A DNA stretch of 64,000 nt from Rhabditophanes sp. KR3021 (lineage: Eukaryota; Nematoda; Chromadorea; Rhabditida; Alloionematidae). Where the stretch lies: the NCBI GenBank assembly GCA_963281155.1, contig CAUJLY010000004.1, forward strand, positions 5,704,001 to 5,768,000, read 5' to 3'. Of this stretch, positions 20,720 through 33,042 are shown in pieces. Both the position numbers and the translations under genes were made by a program. Below the pieces are notes generated by a model, which saw nothing but the letters and a program-made list of their open reading frames with translations, was not told where the DNA came from and did no database searches. Numbering within the stretch: position 1 is the first letter of the stretch; each line of letters opens with the position of its first letter.

Positions 20720-23700
20720 TTACTTTTCTTTTGAAGCTTGTTCTCTTTTCTTTCCAGCAGCATTTTTTATCCCTTCCTCTAATTCATATTCCAAGCGTAG
20801 ATATCTAAAAAATAAAATATAATAAGAAGGTGTGTTTTACCTTGGCTTAAGAAATATCGCTGTAAAAATTACTCCAAACAAAGAAATTGCACACCAAAAA
20901 TCAATTGATAATAGATAGTTGGATTTAAATAACTTTTGTCTACATACATCATCATTTAAATCTATTATTTTTGCATTTGTTTCAAATTCCATAGAATCTC
21001 CATAAAGCCAAGTTGTTCCTTGTAGTTGTTGCATTACATACATAATAATAAACAAAAAGAACTGTCCGGTTATAACTAAAATTCCGCTACTTGAAGCTTC
21101 AGGGGATGGATATGTCGTTTCAACACACAATTCAAGACCTATTGGGAAAATGGGAATTGTGAAGTACCCCAAGGCTGCTACCAAAATACCAATCCAAATA
21201 TGAGATGATAACGTTTGTTCATTTGAAAAGAAGGGTTGTCGAATGTGAAAGTTGAGGGCTAAAATACATTTTAATCTGTTTGAATAAATATTATATGACA
21301 TTTTTGACCTATTTGTTACTTATTAAGCCATTTACAATTTTTCGCATCAATTTAAATGTGTAATTAACCAATTTTAAAATGTATTGAAAGTTATAATTAG
21401 CACATGAAAATGACTAAGCAAAATAGCAATTTTTTTGAATATTTAATAGTACTTATCCAAGAAAGGTTAAGTGGTTTACTTACAAAATGTAATTACACAA
21501 ATTGCTATGTACGAGTTTAAGATAAATTCTTTGAAATTTTTGGTTCTATCAATATAAGATCCACCAACAATACTACCGATTGTCCCAGTTATTGCTCCCA
21601 GCACAACTAAAATAATTATTTAATGCCAGACATCAAACGGTGCATAATACAATGGTCTTGACTAATATGAGTAATGATGAGAACAAAAACAAACCTAAAT
21701 ATGGTGGTATTTTTTTATAACCAATTTCATCAAGCATCAACTCTGCAAAAACAGGAAGTGACCACTGAATTGCAAAAGCAATGCCAAAAGTAAACAATTG
21801 AACGTATAACATTTTACATCTAAATAAGATCTTGAGTCCAGCTAAAAATTCGGTTGAATGGTCCAAAAATGCAGAGGGTGAGGGTGCTGTTGCTGGTTTA
21901 TTTTGAACAAAGAAGGATAAAACAACTGTTATGAATGCTATTACAAAAAGAATCAAATTCTGAAACGATATGTTAATATTTATTAGCATTTATTTCTATT
22001 AATTGACATACCAATGTTAAAAGTTGGTAATCATTTTGATTTGACCCCACAATCGCATCGTTAACTACAAAGTTTGGTAACAATGTTCCTGAAAATATTA
22101 AAATGTAATTGAAAACTACAATGTGTGATGGGTATTAATGGATTTTGAATTGAAATGTTCGATCGCCATTCTAAAGTATGCGTCATTTTGAAACAAATTT
22201 TTATTTATGCATAGTTCAAAGCAATCGTAGCTTTATTTGAAGTTAGTTTAGTAATAGTTGTTTTGTAATCTCAATGTATTTATTTGACAAAAACAGTTTC
22301 GTTTTAATTTATTTTTGTCAGGTATTAATGGACTTTTAACAAAAAAATAATTCCCTAAACTTGTTCATTATTCGTTTCTAAGTATATTTTACTCAATCTC
22401 ATTAGTAGTTTTGACGATAAAATTACCAAATGCTACTCCAATCGGATTTGCACTGAAGCTCAAACTATTCGCAAAAGCTCGCTGATGATCACCAAACCAA
22501 TATTCTGCAACTTTAGGTGATAAACACAAAAAGAAACATTGGGACATTGCAGCCATTGTCTGTCCAAAATACAGAACGGGTAAACGAGAACCAAGCGATA
22601 GAACAGGCATTGCAGAAATAACTCGTAATAAAGCTCCTAACGCATTAAAAGTACATCCAAGAATGCATGAAACTTTGATTCCGTACTTATCCGTAATGAA
22701 CATCCCTAAAACTCCCTTAATATTCCAACAATTAGTCAACTCACCATAGATGTTTACTCCAAAAGTAGAAATCTCTACTTTTAGATTATGTTTTCGTTTT
22801 TTAATAAATTCTACTTACTGTTAATATTCCAACTATTTGAAATATCTGAGAGGACCATACGCCGATATCACAATACGAAGGCTTATTCACCTCTTCAGAA
22901 GATAAATTACAGTAAAACGGTATTGTAAATTTTGATATATTTGTGTATGAGAGCCATAGCTAAACATTTTGCATAATAAATTAAAGTGGAACTTGAAAAC
23001 TCACAGTAGCATTACTTAGGGCTAGTAAACAAACTACAATTAATACATACCATCGGTGGCCATAAAAAACATAGAATTCCTTGGTACTCAATCTTCTCGT
23101 TCGTTTACCATACAAATCAGGTTCTGAATTTAATGAACAATCTCTTGCCATCAAACTATTGCGTTTGTCTGTAATTGAAATAACCAAGGCATTGGCTTTA
23201 TTATTCGCAGTTGCAGGCAAAGGAGTTGCTTGTAAAGTCACATTATTATTATTTAAATACATGGTACCAACTTCGTTATTTTGAGAATTTAAATCACAAA
23301 CCTGTGGTAATTTCATATATCCTCCCTATAATATTAAATTATGTAAAAATATGTATACCGCATGTATTAGAAGAATGCAATAAAAATTCACTATTAATGA
23401 ATAAAATCTATCAGTTAAACATGTGTATTTTGAAGCGATTAAGTCGAAAACTTTTTAACAAAAACAATTGCAATATAATCTGTCACATGTGAAGTCGTAT
23501 CATGATGTATAATATAGATATTAGTTTGTTTAAAAAATGAAAAAGTAATCTACAAATTTAGTATATAATATCATCTTTGAGTCCGTTAAATGTTAGTTAA
23601 TATTTAATTTAATAAACTGTTCATATAAGAACCTACACGTTTTCACATAAAATCACGTCAGAAATAATTTGCATAACTTTGATTGATATCTGATCAAAAA

Positions 23701-24104
23701 CTTATAAATTAAATTATATGCTCTTAATAAGGGCATCCATAGATATTATTAAATCAAGCCTTAAAATTAACTTTTGAACTTATTTGACAAATTTAAAGAC
23801 ATCTTTAATCAGATAATCTAAAAGGAGTTTTGTTGGAGTATTTGAACATTGCTAAAAAATGTTAATAAAAAAATATTCAAGAAACAGTGTTAAAGCAAAT
23901 TAATTAAAATACGCGACTTCTACTAAAATTTTATTTAATATTACTGTTCACTTAACGTTAGCAACTTCCAATAATTCTTTTGAAAATTTAACAATAATGT
24001 TTGTGAAAATAAGTTGGACTTACCTTATCATCAATGATTTTGCCATGATTTTCCAAATGATACATTCCGTTAGGGTTATTTGAAGCAATCTTAGGGATAA
24101 CCAT
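20720..24104 (-). CDS. FLVCR-family MFS transporter (heme/choline exporter-like)
   Basis: Ten exons: complement(join(20720..20804,20841..21258,21484..21606,21695..21959,22012..22088,22427..22705,22745..22772,22819..22959,23005..23325,24024..24104)), 605 residues, all phases consistent. FLVCR/SLC49 proteins move heme, choline or related solutes across membranes. Matches include GHRWYVLIVVCLLALSNAT (TM1), TDKYGIKVSCILGCTFNALG (TM2-3), YFGQTMAAMSQCFFLCLSP, RAFANSLSFSANPIGVAFG (TM5), IGTLLP after the next join, GTIGSIVGGSYIDR, and PEASSSGILVITGQ. The 28-nt exon at 22745-22772 and the short first exon (27 codons), separated by a ~700-nt intron, are needed to restore the family frame. The N-terminal ~90 residues are polar and variable. 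Nematodes cannot make heme, so a heme role is plausible, but the substrate is not proven. Confidence 0.85.
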
Positions 24105-25650
24105 AAATTCATTAATTTTATTTAGTAGAGTATTGTTTGGCAGAAGTAAGTAAATGATATTGGTATAAATAATATGGGAATAAATAATATTTAGTTAATA
24201 TGTTTAAAATGTATTTTTAATTTATTCGAATATATTTGAATGAATAAATATTTTCTGGATAACTAAAAAGTTAAATAAAGCGATTAAGGATTTTTTTAAT
24301 ATTAAAAAATTTGACTTCAATTAAGTTATTCGAGTGGAAGGTAATTAAATGAATTGAATTCGATTAATTGAAGGTACTAAAAAGTGAAAACACCAACCTC
24401 AGGAATCAAGTAACAGTTGAAAGAAAGGTATGTGCTTAGAAATAAGTTAACATGTTATGTTACCACAGAATTCAATTAACAAAAGGAGAAAGTCACTCAA
24501 ATAAAGTGACTACTAGATTATTACTTAACATTTATCACATCTCTAAATATTCTAATTTATAGGACAGTTTCTTTTTGACCTAAAATATTTGATGATGGGG
24601 GATCATAAATTTAGTCACACGGCAGTTTAAAAGTATACAAATTAATTATGACACTTTATGATAAGTATTTATATAAATATAACCAACCTAAGGTAAATAG
24701 TGATAAATAGCGATAAATAGCAATAATAGTATTAAAGGCCGATAGATGACTGAAGTTTGTAATATTGTAACAAGATACTAATTTAGAAGTTCATCGCCCT
24801 CGTAAATTAAGTTTGATATCCTAAATGTAATTGACATGAAGTTACTTAACTCATCTTAAAACCTTTCACAAATATTACTCAATAATCATGTGTTGATTGA
24901 TATTTATGTAATTAAATTTAAAAATAAATATTAGACCTCAATCTACTTCTTTTCAAAATTAATTCAATATGATATATTAGACTGTGTGATAAGTATATGT
25001 TAATAAATACAAGTTAGCCCCCAAACTACATTTACTAATGCATTTTTTCAATGAAATGAGGTAATATATAACTTCCAAATATTTTAAATACCACAAACTT
25101 TTAGTTTAACTTTTATAAAGGCAAATCATTTAAAGCGTGAATAATGAATCTTTTAAACATGTAAACACTAAAATCAGATTTTAAAATGAGTAATAAATCG
25201 GTCATTTAGAAGAATTAAATAGAAACAAAGTCCATTCAGATATTGTATTGTTAAGTGGAATGAACTTTAGACATTTATTATATTTTTAATAGTATATTTG
25301 AAAGGTTTAACATATTTGAAACATGTTGGAAACTTTAAACATGCCAAACAAATTATTGCACAACTTCCAAATGTATTTTTGGAAAAAAGGTTTCACAATA
25401 ACAAAATTATTAACAAAGTTTTTAACAAAGTTATTAGCAAAGTTATTCACAAAGTGATTAACAAAATAATTATGCTTATTTCAATAGTTTTCTAAAAAAT
25501 ATATATTATCACAGCATGAATTTTATATATTAAAGCCAGAAATTTGAATCTAAATACAATTTTATTTTCAAATTAACTGTCAAAAAAATCTATATACATA
25601 ATGCAATGTTTTTATCAATTCTGAACGGATTCTTCAAGCTTTCCTAAACT
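24105..25650. other. intergenic, 1.5 kb, AT-rich
   Basis: No gene recognised. Contains the 12-nt minisatellite at 25396-25470 and small repeats such as GATAAATAG near 24700. Confidence 0.4.
25396..25470 (+). repeat. minisatellite, ~12-nt unit, about 6 copies
   Basis: Imperfect tandem copies of TTAACAAAGTTA, seen as repeated NK(V/I) codons if translated. The short open frame over it (25298-25495) is likely an artefact of the repeat. Confidence 0.65.
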
Positions 25651-25940
25651 ATGCTCGCTCAAGTCGGAGGTTATCTGGTATTAACCGTTCTTACAACTTT
25701 AATTGCTGTCTTTTCAATCACAGGATGTAAGGGAAGCAACAACCGGCTCCAGCTTCAAGTACCTCTAAGAAAGAAGCCTCAAGACCAAGTGAGCCTACCC
25801 TAGCTGGTGCCTTTAAGAAAGAAATCCTAAAACCAGATGAACCTACTCCAACTGGTGCCTCTAAGAAAGAAGTGAGTGTTAAAGCTCCAGCTGTTGCTCC
25901 TGGAGCAATTCCTGATGCGGTTCCCACTCCAGCTGCTTAA
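25651..25940 (+). CDS. small Pro/Ala/Lys-rich repeat protein with N-terminal hydrophobic segment
   Basis: The ATG at 25651 begins a strongly hydrophobic 25-residue segment (MLAQVGGYLVLTVLTTLIAV), a signal peptide or anchor. The rest, in another frame, reads TSKKEASRPSEPTLAG, then FKKEILKPDEPTPTGAS and KKEVSVKAPAVAPG, ending PAA at 25940. About two and a half copies of a ~63-nt repeat are visible around AAGAAAGAA. The two parts join in frame if 25727-25752 (GTAAGG to CCAG, 26 nt) is an intron. That would be far shorter than any other here; otherwise one indel breaks the frame. I do not recognise a family; low-complexity secreted or surface protein is the best description. Confidence 0.4.
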
Positions 25941-26688
25941 GAAATCTGAATAATAAGTCTATTGCGTTGTCAAAATACATTAAGCAATTGATTATTTGGT
26001 AATGTTGCGTCTATTCAAAATGTTAAATTAGGAGGTGCAATTAGTAAAAACATTTTGAGCAATTGCCAATTCATTTAATAAAGCTTATGAGTGTAAATAA
26101 AACAATTCCTTATGTCAATTATTGTTCTGTTTTATTTTTGTCTGTACTATTTTTCCTGTTTATATTAATTTCCAGATCATACACTAATTTGATAAAAAAC
26201 TTTTAAATCATTTTATTATGGTTGAATTTTCAATCTTAAATATTTATGAATGCTCTTTTAAAATATTCTTTGTGCATGTTTGAATTACTTATGGTCGACG
26301 CTGGAAAAATAGACGTGATATCTTCACATTAGTTGATATAATAGAATTCTTTGCCATTCTTAGAAGTAACATTCTATTTGTCAGAAGCAAGGAAATAAAT
26401 GCATAGCCTATGTGATAATAGGACAACGATATATATGTTAGTACAAACGTAGATATGTGAGCAAGTGTTGAAATCATTTATTCCTTTTACAAACTAATTG
26501 AAGCCGAACTATTTGTCAATATTGAATTAATAAAAATTACAACAAGTTATGAAATTGCGAAATATTTCCAAATATAAAGATTAGAAACTCGATCTAAAAA
26601 GATTTGAGATAGTAAATTTGTGTATATTGTTTATTAGATAAATTCATACAACAATTATTAAAAGACAATTAAAAATCCATAACAAAAA
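25941..26688. other. intergenic
   Basis: AATAAA signals near 26096 and 26680 on either strand; no coding sequence recognised. Confidence 0.4.
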
Positions 26689-29600
26689 TTATTTCTCCTT
26701 GTGGAACATAGAACTTCTACAAATTTTCATAAAATTCGACATCTTCTTCATGAATGTCAAATGCATCTCAGGATCATACCGAAGAGAGTCATCACAATAA
26801 TTTGTGAAGGCAGACATTGTAATTTCAGTTGGCACAAACAAGTTATTCTCAACTGCACACCATCCTTTTCTGCAAAATGTTTCCCCAGTTGTTTCTTCTT
26901 CAAAGGAAATATTCTTGGCAGTGAATTTGATTACGAAACCTTGACGTAATTTAATGATAATTCCGAGTGCAGAATTTTCATCATGTTCTTCAGTAACTTC
27001 AGGAGTACATGCTTTGCAACAGACTAATCCCACTTTCATGTACGTTCTAGTGTATTTGTAGTGCTTATCTGGGGCATACACGACTTTTGACCAGATATCG
27101 GCAGATGAAACAATATTGGTAATATTATCGAAGGCTCCAATATCTCTCGAAGTACATAGCTCGACCATGCAGTGGCAACAGCAAATGCGGTAATTCTTCC
27201 CTTCTTGTCTAAACACAATATTAAGATAAAGAATTTAAGCAATATATTAATATACCTAGTAGCAACTTCTCTATTGGCGAGAGTGATATTCTTCAACACG
27301 ATGCTGCTGTCTTTCTTGTATTTATCTACAAACTCAAAGAACTTCCTACGGCCCATCTCCCTTAATTTGTTTACAACACATGTTGTCATGCGATCACATT
27401 CAAACAGCTTTTGATCTTCTAAACTAAGATAGCCCTCACTAACAATTAACGCCATAATATTTGGATATCCACCACTAAGTTTGAAGTTGCCAATACATTT
27501 TTGATAGGTAACAGTACAGTTGTAGGAGATAAAGCAATCCAACCTACTTACGTCAACATCATCTTGGCAAACATCAGTGGTAATGAGTACATTGACATTC
27601 CCTTCAAAGAATCTCTGCAATTTGTCGTACCGATAGTTCTCTTGAGGACCGTCAGCAAGACCATTTCGGTTTGTCCCAACTATGTAGGCATGACTGCTAT
27701 CGTAATGACGCAAGAAATCGGAAGCAGTAAACCACCTAAACAAATTCAAGGCAAGAGCTCCGTTGTCAACTCTGATCAAAATTCTAGCCTTGTTGTTCTT
27801 GGATAATACTGCTCTTATTGTATGCTCTAATCTAACCAACGAATACTTCTTTTCATTAGCCGCTGCTTTCAATTCAGGTTGATCTTGGAGTAGGAAAACT
27901 CTTTCGCATGAGTCTAAAACTTTTTTGCAAATATGTTGGCTCTTATCTTCTATCTTTTCGATCCACTTGTTGAGCTTGTAAACACAGTTGTCATAAGAAT
28001 ATTCGGTTGGGACAACATTGTCAGTAATTAGGGTAGCAGCTAGAATTTTCAAGTAATCAACAGCAATACTTATTCCACGTTTAATTGAGCCTTCTGGTTT
28101 GCTCTGAATTGAGGCGAGAATGTTATTACAGAACACTTCATACGCACCTTCGTCAATGCCAGGGAATCTTTGAGAAACAATTTCATTGTCTTGATCAAAG
28201 ATGGACAAAGTCTCCGTAATAACTTTTTCAATAACATAAGATTCACGCAGAATCATTTGGTGCAAATAGGTAGATGAAGTTAAGCAGAACACAATTTCTT
28301 GGAAACCTCGAGGAACGTCCTTATAGAGGTCTTCTTGATTCTGTTCAACAACACTGATACTTTCAGCCATCATATTAATGCACAACTCGGCCAATGAGTC
28401 CATGCTCTTACTTTCATTATTTTCGGAATGCTTTCCTAAATTCTTAGTCAACCCAACAATCTTAGGTTGATCTTCAGTAAGAGCTCTGCACAGTTTCATA
28501 ATTGAATAGTAAGGATGACCTTCTAAGCAGAGTTCGCATTCGTCAATAAAAATGAGTGAAAAATCCTTGAAGTATAGTCTAAAGTTGGGATCATTCACGG
28601 AAATCAGATCCAAAAACATTTGGCCCGACATAATAACAAAATCGTGAGCCAGAATCGAATTGACATTTGAAAAATTTCGGTCAATATCAGAAACTCCGAC
28701 AACATTCATCAAATCAGAACACAGTCCACGGATATAATTGGCCGTTTCTCTGACTCCTTTGAAATGAGGCAGAATCATGAGAACACGGGTAATTGCTTGT
28801 TTCTTAACTTGAACTTGCATATTGTTTACAGCAATATGAGCAGTCATTGACAATTTGCCACTGTTGAGAGGAGTCCACAATATTTGATTGTGATCATTCG
28901 CATCTACAGCACATACCAATTCATTTTGGTAACTCTTAAGAGTTTGAAGAGCCCCACTTGCTCTCTTTGCTTGATCTGGCAAATGATCCACAAAATCAAC
29001 TTGATATCTTTCTTTATCAGGAATAGCAGGTAAAACAGTAATCGGCTTAACCAACTTTGCAGCGATTGCCTTTCTCTTGGCAATTTCTTCAGATTGATGC
29101 TTCATTCTTCTTGATTTCATGAAAGGAATAAAGTCTGGATCAAAGAAAGTCAGCAGAGCTCGATTAACATCTGATTCAGCAAGACAAACGCGAAAATCAT
29201 ACCACCAGTTTTCCTCGACATTCTTGAAAAAATTGATATAGGGTAACTCACGCATAAAGACACAATTCAAATAGTGTGGTACTCCAGGGAAATTCGCTAA
29301 CTGAGCGGTTACTACTTCACAAAACTCCTTGTATCTTGGATATTGCTTAAACCGGTCGAGAACGTCATAGAACTTGCAGATATGAAGAATCTTCTCAAAT
29401 TGGCGGTCATCATACTTTGTAGAAAACAATTGGCTGTACAAGTCAATATTACAAGATGGCAAATTTTCAAGCAAGGCTCTTTCTCGGATTTGATGAGGAA
29501 AAACATTGAGCGCAGCGATTATAAAATGTTTATCCGTGTAAGGCTTGAACACCTCATAGTAAACTTTACATAATTCAAACTTTCCGAGCAAGGCTAATTC

Positions 29601-29768
29601 AGCCAACGACGTCACTTCATCCGTAGAATCAATTCTTTGGATAATTCGATTCAACCATTCGTCAGCTTTCGGCAGCATAAAGTACTCTATAATTTCATAT
29701 TTGTATGTCATAAAGTGTTGGACTGGTAGATTGTCCAGATCCAAATTAGCAGTTCCATCAAAGGCCAT
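26689..29768 (-). CDS. Dicer-related/RIG-I-like helicase (DRH family), probably ATPase-defective
   Basis: complement(join(26689..27208,27256..29768)), 1,010 residues. An N-terminal helical region with paired CARD-like repeats (about 1-230) precedes a SF2 helicase core and a C-terminal RIG-I-type zinc domain. The latter is recognised by two CxxC pairs (ICCCHCMVE, VCCKACTPE) and its final strands. Nematode DRH proteins bind dsRNA and work with Dicer or with RNA-dependent RNA polymerases in antiviral and endogenous RNAi. Motif I is TPLNSGKLSMT (Lys kept, following Ser/Thr replaced by Leu). Motif II is FIDECELC (DECE). The motif VI region is KCIGNFKLSGG, lacking the QxxGRxxR arginines. It is therefore a divergent copy likely to bind but not hydrolyse ATP. 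The 47-nt intron splits an Arg codon. Confidence 0.8.
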
Positions 29769-30232
29769 GATTTAGGCAGTACGTTGAGCAATCAAAAATC
29801 AAAGATTGCACTTTTATAATAGTTAAGGAGTGATTGAAACGTCTGTCTTTAAAAAACGTGTTTTTGGAAAACAATCGTTTTAAGAAACAACTCGTTTAAC
29901 AGAGTGGGGTATCGAATATCCTCAAAGCATTATTCAAACTAATAAAAGCAAATAATATGAATTGAAAAATATGCTTACACATAAATTGTCAAATATTGGA
30001 CAACAACCAAGATCAGCTAGTTTTCAGCAACATAATAGATACATATATTCAAGTGATTATTCTTATTCATACTTATGATTGTAATTGCAAAAAACATTAA
30101 TTAAAGAATGATTATTTAACGTTGCAAAAATAAGTATTCAAAGTTTGAATTGTATCACAAAATATGCATACAAATGTTTCCATTTAAAGGGATTTTACTT
30201 TTTATAATATGACAACTTTCAAATAACATCTA
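29769..30232. other. divergent intergenic region
   Basis: Lies between the DRH gene (-) and the Ran-binding gene (+); presumably holds both promoters. No clear TATA box. Confidence 0.35.
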
Positions 30233-31673
30233 ATGAATCAACTACCAAATGGACAACCGGCATTCGCTGATATCAAAGTAAGTTTATCTACCAAACTAAA
30301 ATAAATTTCAATGTTTGTAGAAATCAAGTAAAATCGCCAACTATATCAAAGAAAACTCAACCATTATGAATGATCTCTTGTCACTTCTTAAAGATGAAGC
30401 TTCTCAAAGACATCAACAAGTTATGGATATTGAACTTTCACTCAAGGCCATTTATAACATTTTAGATGTCTTGAAGAATCGTATAGATAACATGCACCAA
30501 TACGTCATGCCCAAAGAAACCTCTACTTCAAAAAAGTCAGAAATTGGGAGTCAAACAGAAGCTATCCCAGAGAAGAATCAAGTACTCGATAATGGAAACA
30601 CTCCTCCTATTAGAGAGGAAAATCAAAAAGCAATTATTGAATCTAAGTCTAATCAAGAAATAATTGTTGAATCTAAGACTATTGATATCTATCCGAACAA
30701 TCTTGCTTACGAAGTAGTTTCAGAAGCTAATTCTCTTGTGTCAACACAAGTATAAAAGAATGTCGTAACTGCCATAAAGTCTTATTCCAATCAAAAAGAA
30801 AATCCAACATTTTATGTTGACAAGCCCAACCAAGAAAATGAAATGACTCCTACGGCTTTTGAATCACTCGTTCTTAAATTCACTCAAGGTAACAATGCCC
30901 CATCAGTAACTACTAAAGATATCAACTCCAACGCCATCAATCATTCAAAAAATTGCGCTTTAGTAACTGATAAATCTGCAACAACTAATGTAAACAAGAG
31001 AAAAATTTTGGTCCCTGTAACTACACAAAAAAGACTGGGAAATAGTATCCCAACTAAACATATTCCAACAGTTCGACAAGCGGAAACTCCTAAAAAGAAC
31101 CCTGCCTCGTTATTTTCAAAGTCTACTCTCTTTTTTAATGAAGCTCAAAAAAGTACTTATAAATCACCCGCACTTTCATTTGGTAGAAGTAAAGCTATTA
31201 CACCACAAATGTTGCAGCCAGGTGAAATCGTTTCCAAATCTATTTCTTTCAACTTCACTCCAACTAGAATGATTTTTTCAAATGACGAAAGTTACGAGGC
31301 TGATATGAATGTTAGTGATTTTGAGATCGCTGTTGATGAAGAAACCATCTTTGAATGTAGTGCAAAATTGTTTAAACTTACCGATGGCAAAATATACAAA
31401 GAACATAGTATGGGAAAGCTCAAAATTTTGAAGAACAATGAAAGTAATGAAGTAAGATTGTTTATGAAAGATGCGGTAACTTCAAAACAATCCATCAATT
31501 CTCCCCTTAACAGAGACATGAAAATTGAGATGATGAGCAAAGATGACAAAATGGTTGTTTTTGAAAGCCTTGACATTTCTGAACATGTTATCATGTATGC
31601 TAAATTTGGTGATTCTGTTGATGCAAAGAAGTTTATGGATGTCTTCTTAAATAATGCCAGAACTAAATATTAA
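30233..31673 (+). CDS. Ran-binding-domain protein, Nup50/NPP-16-like
   Basis: Exon 30233-30277 joins in phase 0 to 30321-31673. A basic N-terminus and a helical, coiled-coil-like segment (about residues 16-60) come first, then a long Ser/Thr/Lys-rich linker with only one FG (ALSFGRSK). A RanBP1-type domain fills the last ~120 residues: FECSAKLFKLTDGKIYKEHS, GKLKILKNNESNEVRLFM and VIMYAKFGDSVDAKKFMDVF. The architecture suggests a nuclear-pore or nuclear-transport factor binding RanGTP. An in-frame TAA at 30753-30755 separates the halves. Removing 30751-30780 (GTATAA to ATAAAG, 30 nt, a multiple of three) would bypass it, but that intron would be unusually short. Otherwise the gene is interrupted. 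Confidence 0.65.
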
Positions 31674-31904
31674 TGAGTATTACAATCAAATAGTTACTAT
31701 TTAATAAATGAAGATTTGTATGAACAACTTATTTTAACCGACCAATTAAACATTTATTTTGATCTATTATTTACATTGTAAACTTATATTTTTAATGTAA
31801 TTATGATTTCATACACTTCGTATTTATATAGTATAAATGTAAAGATTTATTGCCAAACAAAAAGCGCTATTTATTATACATATAACAAAATTATATGACA
31901 TTGA

Positions 31905-32640
31905 TTACAACTCCTTCTTAAAATTTTTGGTATGTATTTTCTTGTTAAGGAATTTATTTCTTAGACCATAGATATTCTTATTTCTTTCATAATCATTTCG
32001 GACTTTATACTCGACTTCACGAGCTGTCTTCAATTTGCCAAGTTTTTTCATAGTCCAAAAAGTTCCTTGGATCCCACCAACAGTTGTGGCATATCTCAAT
32101 GGAGTGGCAATCTTGTACAAAAGAAATGCTAACACAAATGTACTTGCACTAGGTGAGGCATGTTGAGCCTTTTCAATTATAGATTCAGGTAGATGCAGTG
32201 TTTTCATAATAGCAATCACATCTACGCCACTTTTAACTAAAAAGTAGAAAATGGCAAAATAAAAGCTACAAACAACAGCATGAACGGGGATCGCAATGTA
32301 CCAGTATCTTTTTATATAAAACTTTAGCTTCTGAACAAGTGTCTTGGGAGCTTCCTCGGCGTTTTGCAGTTCAATTTTACTTAGCTTGTGTTTCTTTTGC
32401 TCCTCATCCATAGAAAGTCGGAATTTAGAGATCTAAAATTGTATTAAGGTTTACTTTGTATTGGTAATCGTGACTTACCACGGGACTAAAATGAATATTT
32501 CTGTGCTGTTGTGCAAATGAAGACGTCACAATGCCTTTCGTCTCATAATTGAGGCTTGGTAAGGATACAAAATTACTACATGAGATAGTATTAAGTCTGG
32601 AAATGGACAGACAAAGACGCATTCTAGAAGCCAATATCAT
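31905..32640 (-). CDS. FAM210 (DUF1279) family mitochondrial membrane protein
   Basis: complement(join(31905..32432,32479..32640)), 229 residues. Start ATG at 32640; a 46-nt intron in phase 0. The N-terminus is rich in Arg/Ser/Leu without acids (ILASRMRLCLSISRLNTIS), a likely mitochondrial presequence. The DUF1279 core follows: LKFYIKRYWYIAIPVHAVVC, a transmembrane helix YFAIFYFLVKSG, VDVIAIMKTLHLP, SASTFVLAFLLYKIATPLRY and GIQGTFW. A highly charged C-terminal tail ends the protein. FAM210A/B proteins sit in the inner membrane and affect mitochondrial translation and respiration. The pattern 'Y(K/R)IATPLRY' is the clearest signature. Confidence 0.82.
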
Positions 32641-33042
32641 GATCAATTAAGTCAGATCACAAATATTTGTGTTTTGATTTCAAGGTAAAATAAATATTTT
32701 GAATGCTTAAATTTCAAAATAATATTTACCCTACCACCTTAACTTTGACAGCGAATGTTTTGGAAGATAGTCCACCTAAAAACGACAACCAGATGCGATA
32801 AATAAGATATTATGCATATACAAACAACAAATATAGTAATTGTGCATAATATATATTGTGCTTACTTTTAATTAACTATCCAAGTCTTATTCAAGATATT
32901 TATTCAAAAGGTTTTTTTCAAAGAATTAAATAAAATGGCAATGATATCAAACAAAACAATTTAAGGATTCATATTATCATTTTGCTTAAATGGCAACATA
33001 ATTTAGTTGAAGATCTGTTGTCGTAAGTTAACAGGTGAACTG
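32641..33042. other. intergenic
   Basis: AT-rich; no coding sequence recognised. Confidence 0.35.

Noticed and set aside
22389..22426. Extension of the FLVCR exon to the residues after VAFG
   Set aside because: Family sequence and phase require the donor at 22426; the extension is intron read-through.
24440..24760. GATAAATAG-type repeats as a possible regulatory array
   Set aside because: Only a few imperfect short copies in low-complexity AT sequence.
25298..25495. Open frame of repeated Asn-Lys-Val/Ile residues
   Set aside because: It is created by a 12-nt minisatellite and has no start context, splice sites or domain.
27501..27806. Plus-strand open frame of 101 codons opposite the DRH helicase
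   Set aside because: Lies wholly antisense to a confident coding exon and has no independent features.
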